Source: Flavobacterium hydatis
Lineage (GTDB): Bacteria; Bacteroidota; Bacteroidia; Flavobacteriales; Flavobacteriaceae
NCBI RefSeq assembly: GCF_000737695.1
Contig: NZ_JPRM01000001.1
Coordinates: 124,001 to 188,000, forward strand
Reading direction: 5' to 3'
Length of the DNA stretch: 64,000 bases
Shown here in pieces: positions 8,792 to 16,897 of this stretch. The notes beneath the pieces were generated by a model, which searched no databases, was not told the origin of the DNA, and saw only the letters and a program-made list of their open reading frames with translations. The position numbers and the translations under genes were made by a program. The first letter of the stretch is position 1; each line of letters starts with the position of its first letter.

Positions 8792-8833
8792 CAAAAGGGT
8801 TCTGCTTTTTAATTAAAGCTGAACCCTTTTTTG
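8792..8833 (+). terminator. Intrinsic terminator after the flotillin gene
   Basis: AAAAGGGTTC and GAACCCTTTT form the stem around a T/A-rich loop, with further T residues after it. It lies between convergent genes and is nearly symmetrical, so it can serve both strands. Confidence 0.8.
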
Positions 8834-8859
8834 ATTTCATTAAATGCTGATTATTTTTC

Positions 8860-10092
8860 TTAAACAACAAGATTTTCTATATTTTTAGTAATTGTCGATT
8901 TATCAGCAGTTGTGTTGGCTAGTTTTAAAGCTGTTCTAAAATGCTGTAATGCTTTCTCATTATCGACATCAGTATATAGATTACCCAATAACGAATAATA
9001 AAAATGATTATCGGAGAGATTTAATTTTTCGGCTTCTTTTATGGCTACAGCTTTCCCGCCAGTTTTTGCCAAAGCATACGTTCTGTTTAAAGCTGCAATG
9101 GGCGAATATTCCAAGATCAGTAAACTATTATATAATTGCAAAATGTTTTCCCATTTTTCGGAAGAATCTTCTTTATGTGTATGCCAATACCCTATTCCTG
9201 CTTCGAGATGATATTTTGAGATTTTATTCCCTGTAGAGGATTTACTCAAATATTCTTTTCCTTTATTTATTAATTCTATATTCCAAAGTGTTTCATCCTG
9301 ATCTTCGTATAAAATCGTTTCCCCATTTTCATTCATTCTAGCTTCAAATCTCGAAGAATGAAAACACATTAAAGCAAACAAAGCATTTACAGCTGGTTTA
9401 TTAGTTCCTTCATTCTCGATAAGCAAGTAACATAGTCGCATTGCTTCTACACAAAGATCTTTGCGCAAAATTGCATTTTGAGAAGTCGAATAATACCCTT
9501 CCGAAAACAATAAATATATCGTTGTTAAAACCGTATCTAATCTTTTATCGATTTCATTTGGCGTAGGCTGCTCAATTTTTATTTGCTCGGTTTTTAACTT
9601 GTCTTTCGCTCGATTTATACGTTTGTAAATAACTTCCTTATTAGTCAAAAATGCATCGGCAATCTCCTGGATACCAAAACCACAAAGTAAATTTAGCGCA
9701 AGCGCAACTTGCGATTCCTGTGAAATACAAGGATCACAAACCGTAAAAATCATAGCAAGCTGACTATCTGCAATGTTCTTGCTAGACAAATCTATCTCGA
9801 TTTCTTCGGCTTTGGGAGCATTATGTTTTATTTCAACCGAAAGTTTTTGTTCAAAAAGAGCATCACGCTTTAAATAATTTTTGGTTTTATTTTTGGCAAC
9901 CGTATAAAGCCAAGCGGTCGGGTTTTCGGGAATTCCTTTTAAACTCCATAATTCGGTAGCCGAAAGAAATGTGTCACTCACAATATCTTCGGCAATTTCG
10001 ATATGATTAATCCCAAATAAATAACAGAGCACCGAAACTATTTTCCGATACTCTGTTCTAAATAAATGTGGTAAAAGCTGATTGTCTTCCAT
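8860..10092 (-). CDS. ECF sigma factor with TPR-like C-terminal extension (ECF42-like)
   Basis: I choose the ATG at 10092 (MEDNQLLPHLFRTEYRKIV), 13 codons inside the longest frame, because family members begin this way; the product has 410 residues. Region 2 includes HIEIAEDIVSDTFLSA and PTAWLYTVAKN, region 4 includes GFGIQEIADAFLTNKEVIYKRINRAK. The remaining 230 residues are helical and repeat-like (YSPIAALNRTYALAK, HFYYSLLGNLYTDV), as in sigma factors with a TPR-type tail. Such factors (group ECF42) usually sit beside DGPF/YCII genes and lack an anti-sigma factor, which is exactly the case here. It is the last gene of a three-gene operon. Targets probably include its own operon. Confidence 0.87.
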   Translation of the reverse strand: MEDNQLLPHLFRTEYRKIVSVLCYLFGINHIEIAEDIVSDTFLSATELWSLKGIPENPTAWLYTVAKNKTKNYLKRDALFEQKLSVEIKHNAPKAEEIEIDLSSKNIADSQLAMIFTVCDPCISQESQVALALNLLCGFGIQEIADAFLTNKEVIYKRINRAKDKLKTEQIKIEQPTPNEIDKRLDTVLTTIYLLFSEGYYSTSQNAILRKDLCVEAMRLCYLLIENEGTNKPAVNALFALMCFHSSRFEARMNENGETILYEDQDETLWNIELINKGKEYLSKSSTGNKISKYHLEAGIGYWHTHKEDSSEKWENILQLYNSLLILEYSPIAALNRTYALAKTGGKAVAIKEAEKLNLSDNHFYYSLLGNLYTDVDNEKALQHFRTALKLANTTADKSTITKNIENLVV

Positions 10093-10144
10093 AAAATCAA
10101 ATCCTGATGCTTTTATTACACACAAAAGCATTTTTTATTTTTAG

Positions 10145-10498
10145 TTAATGACCTTCAAAAACAACAGCCATTCGTATTTCTACATTTCCGCCCCATAAAA
10201 GGATAGGGCAACCTTTGGCAACTTCTACAGCTTCATCATAATTGGCAACTTTTATCATAATTAAACCGCCTATAGCTTCTTTAATTTCTACAAAAGGCCC
10301 ATTGGTTACATTATTATTTTGTTTTACAACTCTTCCTTCACCATCCCAGCGTTGTAGCGGTCTAGCCAATTTATCCTGAGCAGCGATTCCGCCAAGCCAA
10401 TCTTGCCATAACTTAATTGATGATTGCATTTCTTCGGGCGAAGGTTGTATTTCTTTGGTTATACTATCTCTTCTAAATATCAATACAAATTCTTCCAT
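10145..10498 (-). CDS. YCII/DGPF family protein
   Basis: The 117-residue protein has the DGPF-type YCII-related fold: FVLIFRRDS at the N-terminus, SIKLWQDWLGGIAAQDKL in the middle, then DGPF-like NGPFVEIKEAIGGLIMI. These small dimeric proteins of unknown activity are the usual neighbours of TPR-tailed ECF sigma factors. The gene lies between the AhpD-like gene and the sigma gene, with gaps of 31 and about 50 bases. Here the defining motif reads NGPF in place of DGPF. Confidence 0.87.
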   Translation of the reverse strand: MEEFVLIFRRDSITKEIQPSPEEMQSSIKLWQDWLGGIAAQDKLARPLQRWDGEGRVVKQNNNVTNGPFVEIKEAIGGLIMIKVANYDEAVEVAKGCPILLWGGNVEIRMAVVFEGH

Positions 10499-10529
10499 TT
10501 CTTATTATTTTAATAAAATTATATTTTAA

Positions 10530-10985
10530 TTATCCTCCAAATTGTCCAACCTGATATGTTCCTACTCCAAATGGAAATGCAAGATTAATACGATTCCAAG
10601 TATTGATAGTTGTAATCGCCAGAGTTAAATCTATTAAATCCTGTTCAGAAAACTGACCTTTTACTTCGTTGTAAACAGAATCTGGCACATCACATTTTGT
10701 TAATGCTTCCGCCCAAGCCAGCGCAGCTCTTTCTCTCACGGTATAATATGGAGCTTCATGCCACGCACTTAAGCCATACAAACGTTGCTCAGTTTCTCCT
10801 TTGGCACGCAAATCTTTAGAGTGCATATCCAAACAATAAGCACAACCATTAATTTGTGATACCCTAAAGTAAACTAATTCTAATAATGTTTCCTCTACCG
10901 CAGATTTTTTTAAATATGCTCCAATTCCAAAAAGTGGTTTTAATGCACTTTGTCCTTTTTCCTGAATGTTGATTCTTGTTTCCAT
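10530..10985 (-). CDS. Carboxymuconolactone decarboxylase/AhpD-like protein
   Basis: The 151-residue protein carries the AhpD redox motif CAYCLDMHSKD (CxxC followed by His three residues after), preceded by LVYFRVSQING. Proteins of this family reduce peroxides or alkylhydroperoxidase partners through the CxxC pair. It is the first gene of the operon that ends with the ECF sigma factor. The conserved combination suggests an oxidative or electrophile-stress response. A short inverted repeat lies in its 5' region. Confidence 0.9.
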   Translation of the reverse strand: METRINIQEKGQSALKPLFGIGAYLKKSAVEETLLELVYFRVSQINGCAYCLDMHSKDLRAKGETEQRLYGLSAWHEAPYYTVRERAALAWAEALTKCDVPDSVYNEVKGQFSEQDLIDLTLAITTINTWNRINLAFPFGVGTYQVGQFGG

Positions 10986-11378
10986 TTTGTTTAAATTTTT
11001 AATTGTTATACTCTAATAACAATCGAACTTCCAGAATTGGACAAATTAAATAAAATATTTTTCATTTATTTTAAAAACAAACACCAATAAACTGAAATAC
11101 AATCATTTACACTAATTAATTTATTTTAATTTCTATATTAAAAAAACTAAGTTAGGAAAATAAATACACTGTTATCTAATTATCACAAACGAAGTTTTCT
11201 TTTCGATTATAAACCTTTATAAAACATAAGTCGGTTAGAATTCCCAATAAAATAAGAGTTAAAATGTAGTTAACCTCTATAAGTGGTACGTTTTTTGAAT
11301 TTAGTAAATTTCTTATAGAAAGAGCCTAATCTCTTACTATACCTCATTATTTTTTTTAATCACTTTAAAATATTTTGC
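10986..11378. other. Intergenic region without a gene
   Basis: This 393-base AT-rich gap separates divergent genes. Apart from the inverted repeat at 11002-11023 I see no gene and no clear promoter box. Confidence 0.6.
11002..11023. promoter_or_regulatory. Inverted repeat upstream of the AhpD-YCII-sigma operon
   Basis: ATTGTTAT and ATAACAAT are separated by 6 bases, 17 bases from the operon's first ATG. It could be an operator or a leader hairpin. Confidence 0.35.
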
Positions 11379-11756
11379 ATGAAAAAATTACTCCTATTAT
11401 TTAGTTTAATCATCATTACATCATCATGTTCTTCTAGCGATGAAGACACCAGCGGTATATTTAGTCCCCCAACCTGGATACAAGGAGTCTGGAAAGACGA
11501 GGCAACTGGAGCAACATTAACCTTTACCCAACGCGACATAAAATATAGCACAGATGGTAATTCCTACTCCTTTAGCAAGCAAACAACTAAATTTACTAAT
11601 GTATTAGCACAAGAAATATCTTCTACACCAAATTTATATGTATCCGATTTTTCTCAAGGAAAAGAAGGTTCTATAATCCGTTTTAGTTTTGTAAAAACAT
11701 CAGATACAAAAATGGAATCAAAAGGACACCTGCCCGGAAATTACATAAAACAATAG
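11379..11756 (+). CDS. Small lipoprotein of unknown function
   Basis: The 125-residue protein has a lipoprotein signal (hydrophobic residues 3-13, then SSCSSSDED with the lipid cysteine at residue 17). The acidic residues after the cysteine resemble the flavobacterial surface-export signal. The mature part has PTWIQGVWKDEATGATLTFT, a lipocalin-like or calycin-like opening seen in many small flavobacterial lipoproteins. The rest is beta-rich. A terminator follows at 11797. I do not know the function. Confidence 0.75.
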   Translation: MKKLLLLFSLIIITSSCSSSDEDTSGIFSPPTWIQGVWKDEATGATLTFTQRDIKYSTDGNSYSFSKQTTKFTNVLAQEISSTPNLYVSDFSQGKEGSIIRFSFVKTSDTKMESKGHLPGNYIKQ

Positions 11757-11796
11757 GTTCCCAAAAATTCTTGCTCAAATAAAAATGAGCCTAAAG

Positions 11797-11840
11797 GCCG
11801 TAAATTATTTTTAATTAAATGATTTACGGCTTTTTTGTTT
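11797..11840 (+). terminator. Intrinsic terminator of the small lipoprotein gene
   Basis: GCCGTAAAT pairs with ATTTACGGC and is followed by six T residues. Confidence 0.8.
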
Positions 11841-11966
11841 TAACAAAATCACAAACAATTTCTTTGATTTTACTGGACTCGCTTAATTTATTTTATTCTT
11901 TTTAAAAAATTTTTTACTAATACCGTAACAATTATTCACATTAAGAGTCTTATGAGATAATTAAAT

Positions 11967-11990
11967 TACTCTGTTTAAATAAACAGAGTA
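11967..11990. repeat. Perfect inverted repeat, TACTCTGTTTA arms
   Basis: Two 11-base arms (TACTCTGTTTA and TAAACAGAGTA) are separated by AA. A T-rich tail follows on the plus strand. It may be a terminator or a dyad operator, but no gene lies within 120 bases upstream. Confidence 0.6.
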
Positions 11991-12090
11991 TTGTTATTTG
12001 TTTTTTTATGATATAACATTTTTAAATATTTCTGAATTAGTACGTAGAAATTAAATACAAATTAAAAATGTTCAAGAAAAAACAAATATA

Positions 12091-12130
12091 AAGCCGTAAT
12101 CACTATTACCTGATTGCGGCTTATTTTTTT
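12091..12130. terminator. Hairpin with AAGCCG stem, terminator-like on both strands
   Basis: AAGCCGTAATCA pairs with TGATTGCGGCTT (one G-U pair), followed by a T run on the plus strand. On the minus strand it lies about 40 bases past the Flavo-1-like element and could end that transcript. Confidence 0.6.
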
Positions 12131-12162
12131 TAAGAAGCAGAAAGTTCCGTTTTCAAAAACAC

Positions 12163-12240
12163 CTTTCCCTCCCGCTGTACACTATATCTTTTTATCCGCA
12201 AAAAAGACGGATAAAAAGGATGCCGTTTCCATCGGGGCTA
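12163..12240 (-). ncRNA. Flavo-1-like structured RNA
   Basis: Read on the minus strand from 12240, the sequence opens TAGCCCCGATGGAAACGGCA, then ATCC, an AT-rich hairpin (TTTTTATCCG paired with CGGATAAAAA), then AGATATAGTGTACAGCGGGA. I recognise this layout (a GCCCGAT block, a GGCATCC block, a variable hairpin, AAAGAT, an AGCGGGA block) as the conserved element common in Flavobacterium genomes that I equate with the Flavo-1 RNA motif. The match is from memory. Its function is unknown. Confidence 0.65.
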
Positions 12241-12415
12241 GATTAGAAGTTTTAGATTTTATAAGAACCATTTCATCTTACAATACTTGTATGAAAAATT
12301 GTATTTTTGTTTACAGCAAAAAAGATAGATTATGCGATAGTAAACTAGTCAAAATTGTATCGTACCGAAACAACCCTGTTTTTTACTAAAAATTATTTTG
12401 TAAAAGAATTTTAAA

Positions 12416-12423
12416 TACCTTTG
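12416..12423 (+). promoter_or_regulatory. -7 promoter box TACCTTTG for the XRE gene
   Basis: An exact TAnnTTTG box ends 4 bases before the ATG at 12428. A TTTTG at 12396-12400 is slightly too close to be a standard -33. The transcript would start at or next to the ATG. Confidence 0.6.
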
Positions 12424-12427
12424 AATT

Positions 12428-12820
12428 ATGAGCACAGCAACAAAACCAAATCATATAGGACGAAAAATAAGCCGTATTCGTGAACTTCGAGATATGAAAC
12501 AAGAAGCTTTGGCACAAGCTTTAGGAACAAACCAACAAGCTATATCAGCCATAGAAAACAGTGAAACTATAGATGAAGAAAAACTTATCGAAGTTGCAAA
12601 AGCACTTGGTGTAACCGCAGAAGCAATAAAGAATTTTTCAGAAGAAAATATGATTACTTATTTTAATACTTTCAATGACAGCCAAGGAAACTTTGGGAAT
12701 TTTGGAAATAATAGTTGCACATTCAATCCTCTCGATAAAGTAGTTGAACTTTACGAACGCCTAGTTCAGGCTGAAAAAGAAAAAGTGGAGTATTTAGAAA
12801 AATTATTGAAAGAGAAATAA
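12428..12820 (+). CDS. XRE-family HTH transcriptional regulator
   Basis: The 130-residue protein has a Cro/C1-type helix-turn-helix at residues 10-65 (ISRIRELRDMKQEALAQALG, then NQQAISAIENSE). The middle is rich in Gly, Asn and Phe (QGNFGNFGNNSCTFNPL), and the C-terminus is a short coiled coil (VELYERLVQAEKEKVEYLEKLL), probably for dimerisation. Such single-domain regulators with a coiled tail are common in Flavobacterium. The promoter box lies directly against the start codon, so the mRNA may be leaderless. Targets are unknown. Confidence 0.9.
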   Translation: MSTATKPNHIGRKISRIRELRDMKQEALAQALGTNQQAISAIENSETIDEEKLIEVAKALGVTAEAIKNFSEENMITYFNTFNDSQGNFGNFGNNSCTFNPLDKVVELYERLVQAEKEKVEYLEKLLKEK

Positions 12821-13277
12821 AACGATACATAAACAGCGATAAACGTTGATTTGCAAATAATCAAAAAAGCCATTCTATTTAGAATGGCTTTTTTTTGATT
12901 TATCATGTAATTGTTTTTACACCCGCCCCAATTTATTTTTCTTTTATTTTTTTCTACCAAAACTATATTTCTCTCTCGTAGTCACTACAAAGTCGCAAAC
13001 CTTGCATAACGGTCTGCAATGACAATACCACTCTTATTACAAAAACTAAATCATGTTATGAACTAATAAATGATTTTACATGTATATCTAAAAGATATTA
13101 TTTTTTCAAAAAAACAATAAATCTTATCCATTTTAATCGATTTATAGAAAGTTATTACGCAATAATACTCAATTGTTAGTTTTGGATAGTGACTTGTTTT
13201 TTTTTGTATAATTTCATGAAAGATTTCAAATTTTAATAATTCAACAATTTAAAATTAAACAACTTAACCAGTGAAAA
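12821..13277. other. Intergenic region after the XRE gene
   Basis: Besides the terminator at 12863-12896 this 457-base AT-rich stretch shows no gene or recognisable element. The promoter of the next lipoprotein operon must lie in its last 150 bases but shows no exact -7 box. Confidence 0.55.
12863..12896 (+). terminator. Intrinsic terminator of the XRE gene
   Basis: AAAAAGCCATTCT pairs with AGAATGGCTTTTT around ATTT, with extra T residues. Confidence 0.85.
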
Positions 13278-14684
13278 ATGAAAAACAAATTACAAAGAAT
13301 TACACAAGTATTACTATGTTCTTTTCTTCTCATCATATTAGGGTGTGAAACTGAAAAATTAGTTACTGATGAACAAACACCTCAGACAAAAAATATTCTA
13401 TCAGCAAAAACATGGTTTGATAAATATGAATCTAATGGTATTAATTATGAATTATTTCAGAATTTAGAATACAACTGGAATGAAGCAAACCTGACAAAAT
13501 CAGAAGATGGAACAGAGACTATTATTGTACCAATTAATGAATTAAAAAAAGACCAAACAGAAATTTGGTCACAAAAATTATATCTTTATAAATTGGGTGC
13601 AGGAGCTTACAAAGCATTATTATTCGAGATATATCCCGATAAAGATGTTCCCTCAGGCAGTCAAACAATTGAAGAAGGAAATTTCAATGGCTACATGGCT
13701 GCATGGGATTTAAAAACGGGGTTTGTAAGAGCATCTAGATTTAAAAACAATCAAGTCGTTGAAAATGGAATTGTAGCAGTAGTTTCGATTGATAAAAAGA
13801 CAGGCAAAGCCCCTGCTATTCTTCCATGTGTTGATGATATGTGTCAAACAGGTCCTGGAGGTTTAGGTGACCCAGTGCAATTAAGAAATGTTAATATTCC
13901 TCCTAAAAACACTTCAACTCCCCCGAATGGAGCTCCGAGTGCCTATTTTGGACCACGCACTCCTGTAACTGGAGGAACAAATCCTAGCGGTTTTACTTCA
14001 CCTGGAGGAGGTGGGGGTGGTAGCGGTACTGTTCCACCAACAACAACTGTTAATCCTTGTGAAAGTATTAAGAATCAAAATTTAAACCCTGAATTCAAAG
14101 CAAAAATGGATGTTTTAAAAACAAAAACAAGTTTAAAAAAAGAAAGTGGATTTGCACAGAAAAAGGATGGTACATTTAAGGAATTACAAAACGGCAGTGG
14201 AGGAACTAATATAAACTCATTAGAATTTACTATTGAACCTGATATTGTCGGATATATGCACGTGCATATAGATCCTTATGAAAATGGTAAATATGATGAA
14301 GATGGTAATCCTGAACAGGAAGCACCAATAAAAATGTTTTCTCCAGCAGATGTGCAACAATTCCTGTTACTATTAATTAATGCAAAAATTAATAAAATTC
14401 CTATCGAAAATATTTTTGGTACTATGGTCTCAAGTACGGGAGATTATACTCTACGTTTTACAGGTAATATTGAAGATGTAAAAACAGATTATAATTGGGG
14501 AGCCCTCAAATCAACTTACAAAGCTGCTATCAAAAAAGACGGAAATGAATTAGGTTTTCTAAAATTCTTAAATGACAATATAGGAATCAAGGGAATATCT
14601 TTGTATAAAATTAAAAAAGATGGAAAGAGTGAAAACAAAACATTAGATGCAAATAACAAACTAAATACGACACCTTGTCAATAA
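13278..14684 (+). CDS. Lipoprotein with Gly/Pro linker and JAMM-like C-terminal domain
   Basis: The 468-residue protein has a lipoprotein signal ending at LGCETEK (Cys23). Residues 40-190 form an N-terminal domain with alternating strands. Residues 190-260 are a low-complexity linker rich in Gly, Pro, Thr and Ser (PGGGGGGSGTVPPTTT). The C-terminal domain (265-468) contains H328-V-H330 followed by S355-P-A-D358, with glutamates at 316 and 320 ahead of it. H-x-H and S-x-x-D spaced this way resemble a JAMM/MPN metalloprotease site, although the gap between them is longer than usual. Two cysteines flank the domain. This domain order recalls surface effector lipoproteins. I infer a zinc-dependent activity only weakly. 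Confidence 0.7.
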   Translation: MKNKLQRITQVLLCSFLLIILGCETEKLVTDEQTPQTKNILSAKTWFDKYESNGINYELFQNLEYNWNEANLTKSEDGTETIIVPINELKKDQTEIWSQKLYLYKLGAGAYKALLFEIYPDKDVPSGSQTIEEGNFNGYMAAWDLKTGFVRASRFKNNQVVENGIVAVVSIDKKTGKAPAILPCVDDMCQTGPGGLGDPVQLRNVNIPPKNTSTPPNGAPSAYFGPRTPVTGGTNPSGFTSPGGGGGGSGTVPPTTTVNPCESIKNQNLNPEFKAKMDVLKTKTSLKKESGFAQKKDGTFKELQNGSGGTNINSLEFTIEPDIVGYMHVHIDPYENGKYDEDGNPEQEAPIKMFSPADVQQFLLLLINAKINKIPIENIFGTMVSSTGDYTLRFTGNIEDVKTDYNWGALKSTYKAAIKKDGNELGFLKFLNDNIGIKGISLYKIKKDGKSENKTLDANNKLNTTPCQ

Positions 14685-14700
14685 CTTAATAGCATATAAC

Positions 14701-15273
14701 ATGAAAAAAATAATAATACTTAGCCTTATCATTATAGCAAACTTATCGTGTAAAGCACAACAAATTATTCCTATTGAAAAAGCCATAGATTACCGATTAG
14801 CAGAAAATGGGATTCCTGACAATACTTACTTAAAAGATATTAATAATTTATTGGATAAATATGTTGGTACTTGGATAGGTACTTATGACAATAAAACTTA
14901 CAATTTTAGAATTGATAAATTTGTAAACAACTATTCAGGGCTTACTAAAGAAGATGTCTTACTAATGCGTTACATTATCACAAATGCTAATGGAACACAG
15001 ATTGAAAATACAATGACACTATCAGATGATAATTATTTGATAATTAAAGGAGATTATATTCAGAAATCAACTTATCATTTAGATTATGTTGGGAGAGAAA
15101 GTGCTTGTGGACAGCTAGGAACAATATATATAGAGATTTTAAAAAATAGCAATAATACTAAGATGAAACTATACTTATTACCTGAAAAAATAATGATTTC
15201 GTCTAGTTCTTGCCCTCAAGGTATCTCTTCACAAATTATGCCTATAAATCAAATCGTTTTAACAAAACAATAA
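14701..15273 (+). CDS. Small secreted lipoprotein, possibly DUF6705 family
   Basis: The 190-residue protein has a lipoprotein signal MKKIIILSLIIIANLSCKAQ (Cys17). The mature part includes DNTYLKDINNLLDKYVGTWI and GTYDNKTYNFRI, a beta-rich pattern found in a large family of flavobacterial small lipoproteins (I believe DUF6705). It starts 16 bases after the JAMM-like lipoprotein gene, so they form an operon and a functional pair is possible. A terminator follows. The function is unknown. Confidence 0.72.
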   Translation: MKKIIILSLIIIANLSCKAQQIIPIEKAIDYRLAENGIPDNTYLKDINNLLDKYVGTWIGTYDNKTYNFRIDKFVNNYSGLTKEDVLLMRYIITNANGTQIENTMTLSDDNYLIIKGDYIQKSTYHLDYVGRESACGQLGTIYIEILKNSNNTKMKLYLLPEKIMISSSSCPQGISSQIMPINQIVLTKQ

Positions 15274-15288
15274 AAATAAATTGAACAT

Positions 15289-15327
15289 AAATCCTCAAGT
15301 TTAAAAAATTTGAGGGTTTTACTTTTT
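15289..15327 (+). terminator. Intrinsic terminator
   Basis: CCTCAAGTTT and AATTTGAGG pair imperfectly around an A-rich loop and are followed by T-rich sequence. Confidence 0.65.
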
Positions 15328-15365
15328 TCAACGCATTCTTTTGAGATGAATACTATACGGAGATT

Positions 15366-15566
15366 ATGAAATATTTTATTTGCTTCTTTTTAGTTTTAGG
15401 AATAAGTTTGTTAACCTATGGTTGTATTTATCCAACTGAATATTGTTTAGACATCAATATTCATGATACTTTTTATCTGCTAACTTATTTACCAGTGGCA
15501 ACAATTGTACTGTTTTTTTCTTTGATACTTCATATCGTTACTTTTTTGTATAAAAAAATAAAGTAA
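15366..15566 (+). CDS. Small two-pass membrane protein with DINIHDTFYL motif
   Basis: The 66-residue protein has two hydrophobic segments (residues 3-20 and 39-62) separated by a loop containing DINIHDTFYLLTYLP. The motif is similar to the HDTYY(V/I) segment before a transmembrane helix of haem-copper oxidase subunit I, but the haem histidines are missing. The next gene has two related copies of the same motif region. Its role is unknown. The size and the conserved loop suggest a real gene. Confidence 0.6.
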   Translation: MKYFICFFLVLGISLLTYGCIYPTEYCLDINIHDTFYLLTYLPVATIVLFFSLILHIVTFLYKKIK

Positions 15567-15660
15567 TCTTAAAGATAAAAAAAACATTATAAAATTATAA
15601 TTCAAATTAAAGAAAAAGCAGCATCTCAAAATGTATGTTTTTTTTAAACAATAAAAGTAT

Positions 15661-16146
15661 ATGAAAACACTAAATAGAAATTATTTAATTTTTGTGACAT
15701 TCTGCATTTTGTTATTTATCTATTTTTACTTTTATCAATATTTCTATACCATTAATTTGTATGACACTTACTATCTAATAAGTTATTTCTTTTTTGTGGT
15801 TGCTGCTTTTATTATTGGAACAGTTTTTTATTTGAGGGAAATTTTAATAAAAAAACTAAAAAAACATCTAGAGGAATCTCAAGAGAGAAATTATTTAAAA
15901 TATTTATTGATGTTTTTGACACCGATTTCATATCTAAAAATAGATTCAATTACTAAATACTATTTAATTTTTGTGGCGCTCTGTATTTTGTTATCTGTCT
16001 ATCTTTATCTTGCGGATTATTTTTATTTGGTTAGCTATAATGGCGCTTACCATTTTGTGAGTTACTATTATCTTGTTTTACCAATTCTGATAATTGGTAC
16101 TGTTTTCTATTTCATAAAAAGCAGACAGATTAGAAATAATTTATAA
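15661..16146 (+). CDS. Four-pass membrane protein with an internal duplication
   Basis: The 161-residue protein is built of two copies of a 52-residue unit, residues 7-58 and 100-151, aligned without gaps with 25 identical positions by my count (NYLIFVTFCILL and YYLIFVALCILL open the units; IIGTVFY ends both). Each unit has two membrane segments. The first unit keeps the NLYDTYYLISY loop shared with the 66-residue neighbour, while in the second this loop has drifted to SYNGAYHFVSY. A charged linker (KKLKKHLEESQERN) joins the units. The function is unknown. Confidence 0.68.
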   Translation: MKTLNRNYLIFVTFCILLFIYFYFYQYFYTINLYDTYYLISYFFFVVAAFIIGTVFYLREILIKKLKKHLEESQERNYLKYLLMFLTPISYLKIDSITKYYLIFVALCILLSVYLYLADYFYLVSYNGAYHFVSYYYLVLPILIIGTVFYFIKSRQIRNNL

Positions 16147-16242
16147 GATTTACATATTTCCTAGTAAAAACAACCATATTGTTATTTTCTTTAATACTAT
16201 ATATTTTTTTCATAGTAGAAGATTCAAAACAACTCCAACTTC

Positions 16243-16833
16243 ATGATTACAAAAACCTTAACTAATTTAATACATTTACTCTATCCTCGAAATATATGTG
16301 CTTATACAGAAAAAGACAAGTATTTAGTTAGTGAGGAATATAAAAGATTAAATCAAATAGTAACTGATTTTGATACCAAGGATCGAAAAGTTTCTAGCAA
16401 TAGTATTCTTGAAAAATTTGAAAATGATAAAACTTTAAAAAAATTTGCAGACTTCTCATTGTTCCATTTGAAAGATAGATGCATGACGTTTAATGTGTCA
16501 ATCATTGAAGGTAGGGAATTATATACAATATCATTGTTTATAAGTATAATAATACCTTACTATGTAATCAATGTACAGAAGAATATGATTGAAATATTTT
16601 TTTCCGAATCTGAAATCACTGAATTAGAGAATAAAAATACAGAAACAAGAAAAATAAATGAATTAGTTTTAGAAATTGAAACGATAATTGAAGATAAATT
16701 TCTGTATAGAAAACTCCCAAACAAACTACTTAATTTTGTCGTTGCCGATATTAGTTTTCAAGATTCACAATTCGGCTATTTTACAATGTATAATGCTTTC
16801 TTTAATAATGTAACAATAAATGATGGATACTAG
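16243..16833 (+). CDS. Hypothetical cytoplasmic protein
   Basis: The 196-residue protein is not recognised. It has no signal peptide; one hydrophobic stretch (LYTISLFISIIIPYYVI, about residues 93-110) is followed by an acidic, helical region (SESEITELENKNTETRK). The N-terminus LIHLLYPRNICAYTEKDKY resembles small proteins often found next to secreted effector lipoproteins in this group, but I cannot prove an immunity role. It is the last gene of the accessory block beginning at 13278. Confidence 0.6.
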   Translation: MITKTLTNLIHLLYPRNICAYTEKDKYLVSEEYKRLNQIVTDFDTKDRKVSSNSILEKFENDKTLKKFADFSLFHLKDRCMTFNVSIIEGRELYTISLFISIIIPYYVINVQKNMIEIFFSESEITELENKNTETRKINELVLEIETIIEDKFLYRKLPNKLLNFVVADISFQDSQFGYFTMYNAFFNNVTINDGY

Positions 16834-16897
16834 GAGATTTGAAAGATTTAATTTAAATTGTATACGAGAGAGACGCTCGCACTAGCCACGGAGATTT

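Larger units (their letters stand above)
11757..12427. other. Long intergenic region with hairpins and an RNA element
   Basis: No protein gene is convincing in these 671 bases. The region holds a terminator (11797-11840), a perfect inverted repeat (11967-11990), a second terminator-like hairpin (12091-12130), a Flavo-1-like RNA on the minus strand (12163-12240) and the promoter box of the XRE gene (12416). Confidence 0.6.

Noticed and set aside
10093..10131. The 13-codon N-terminal extension of the sigma factor.
   Set aside because: Family members start at the equivalent of MEDNQLL, and the extension shows no conserved pattern.
12114..12389. A 91-codon open frame in the intergenic region before the XRE gene.
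   Set aside because: It starts with TTG inside a terminator stem, runs through the Flavo-1-like RNA in the other direction and has no protein-like features.
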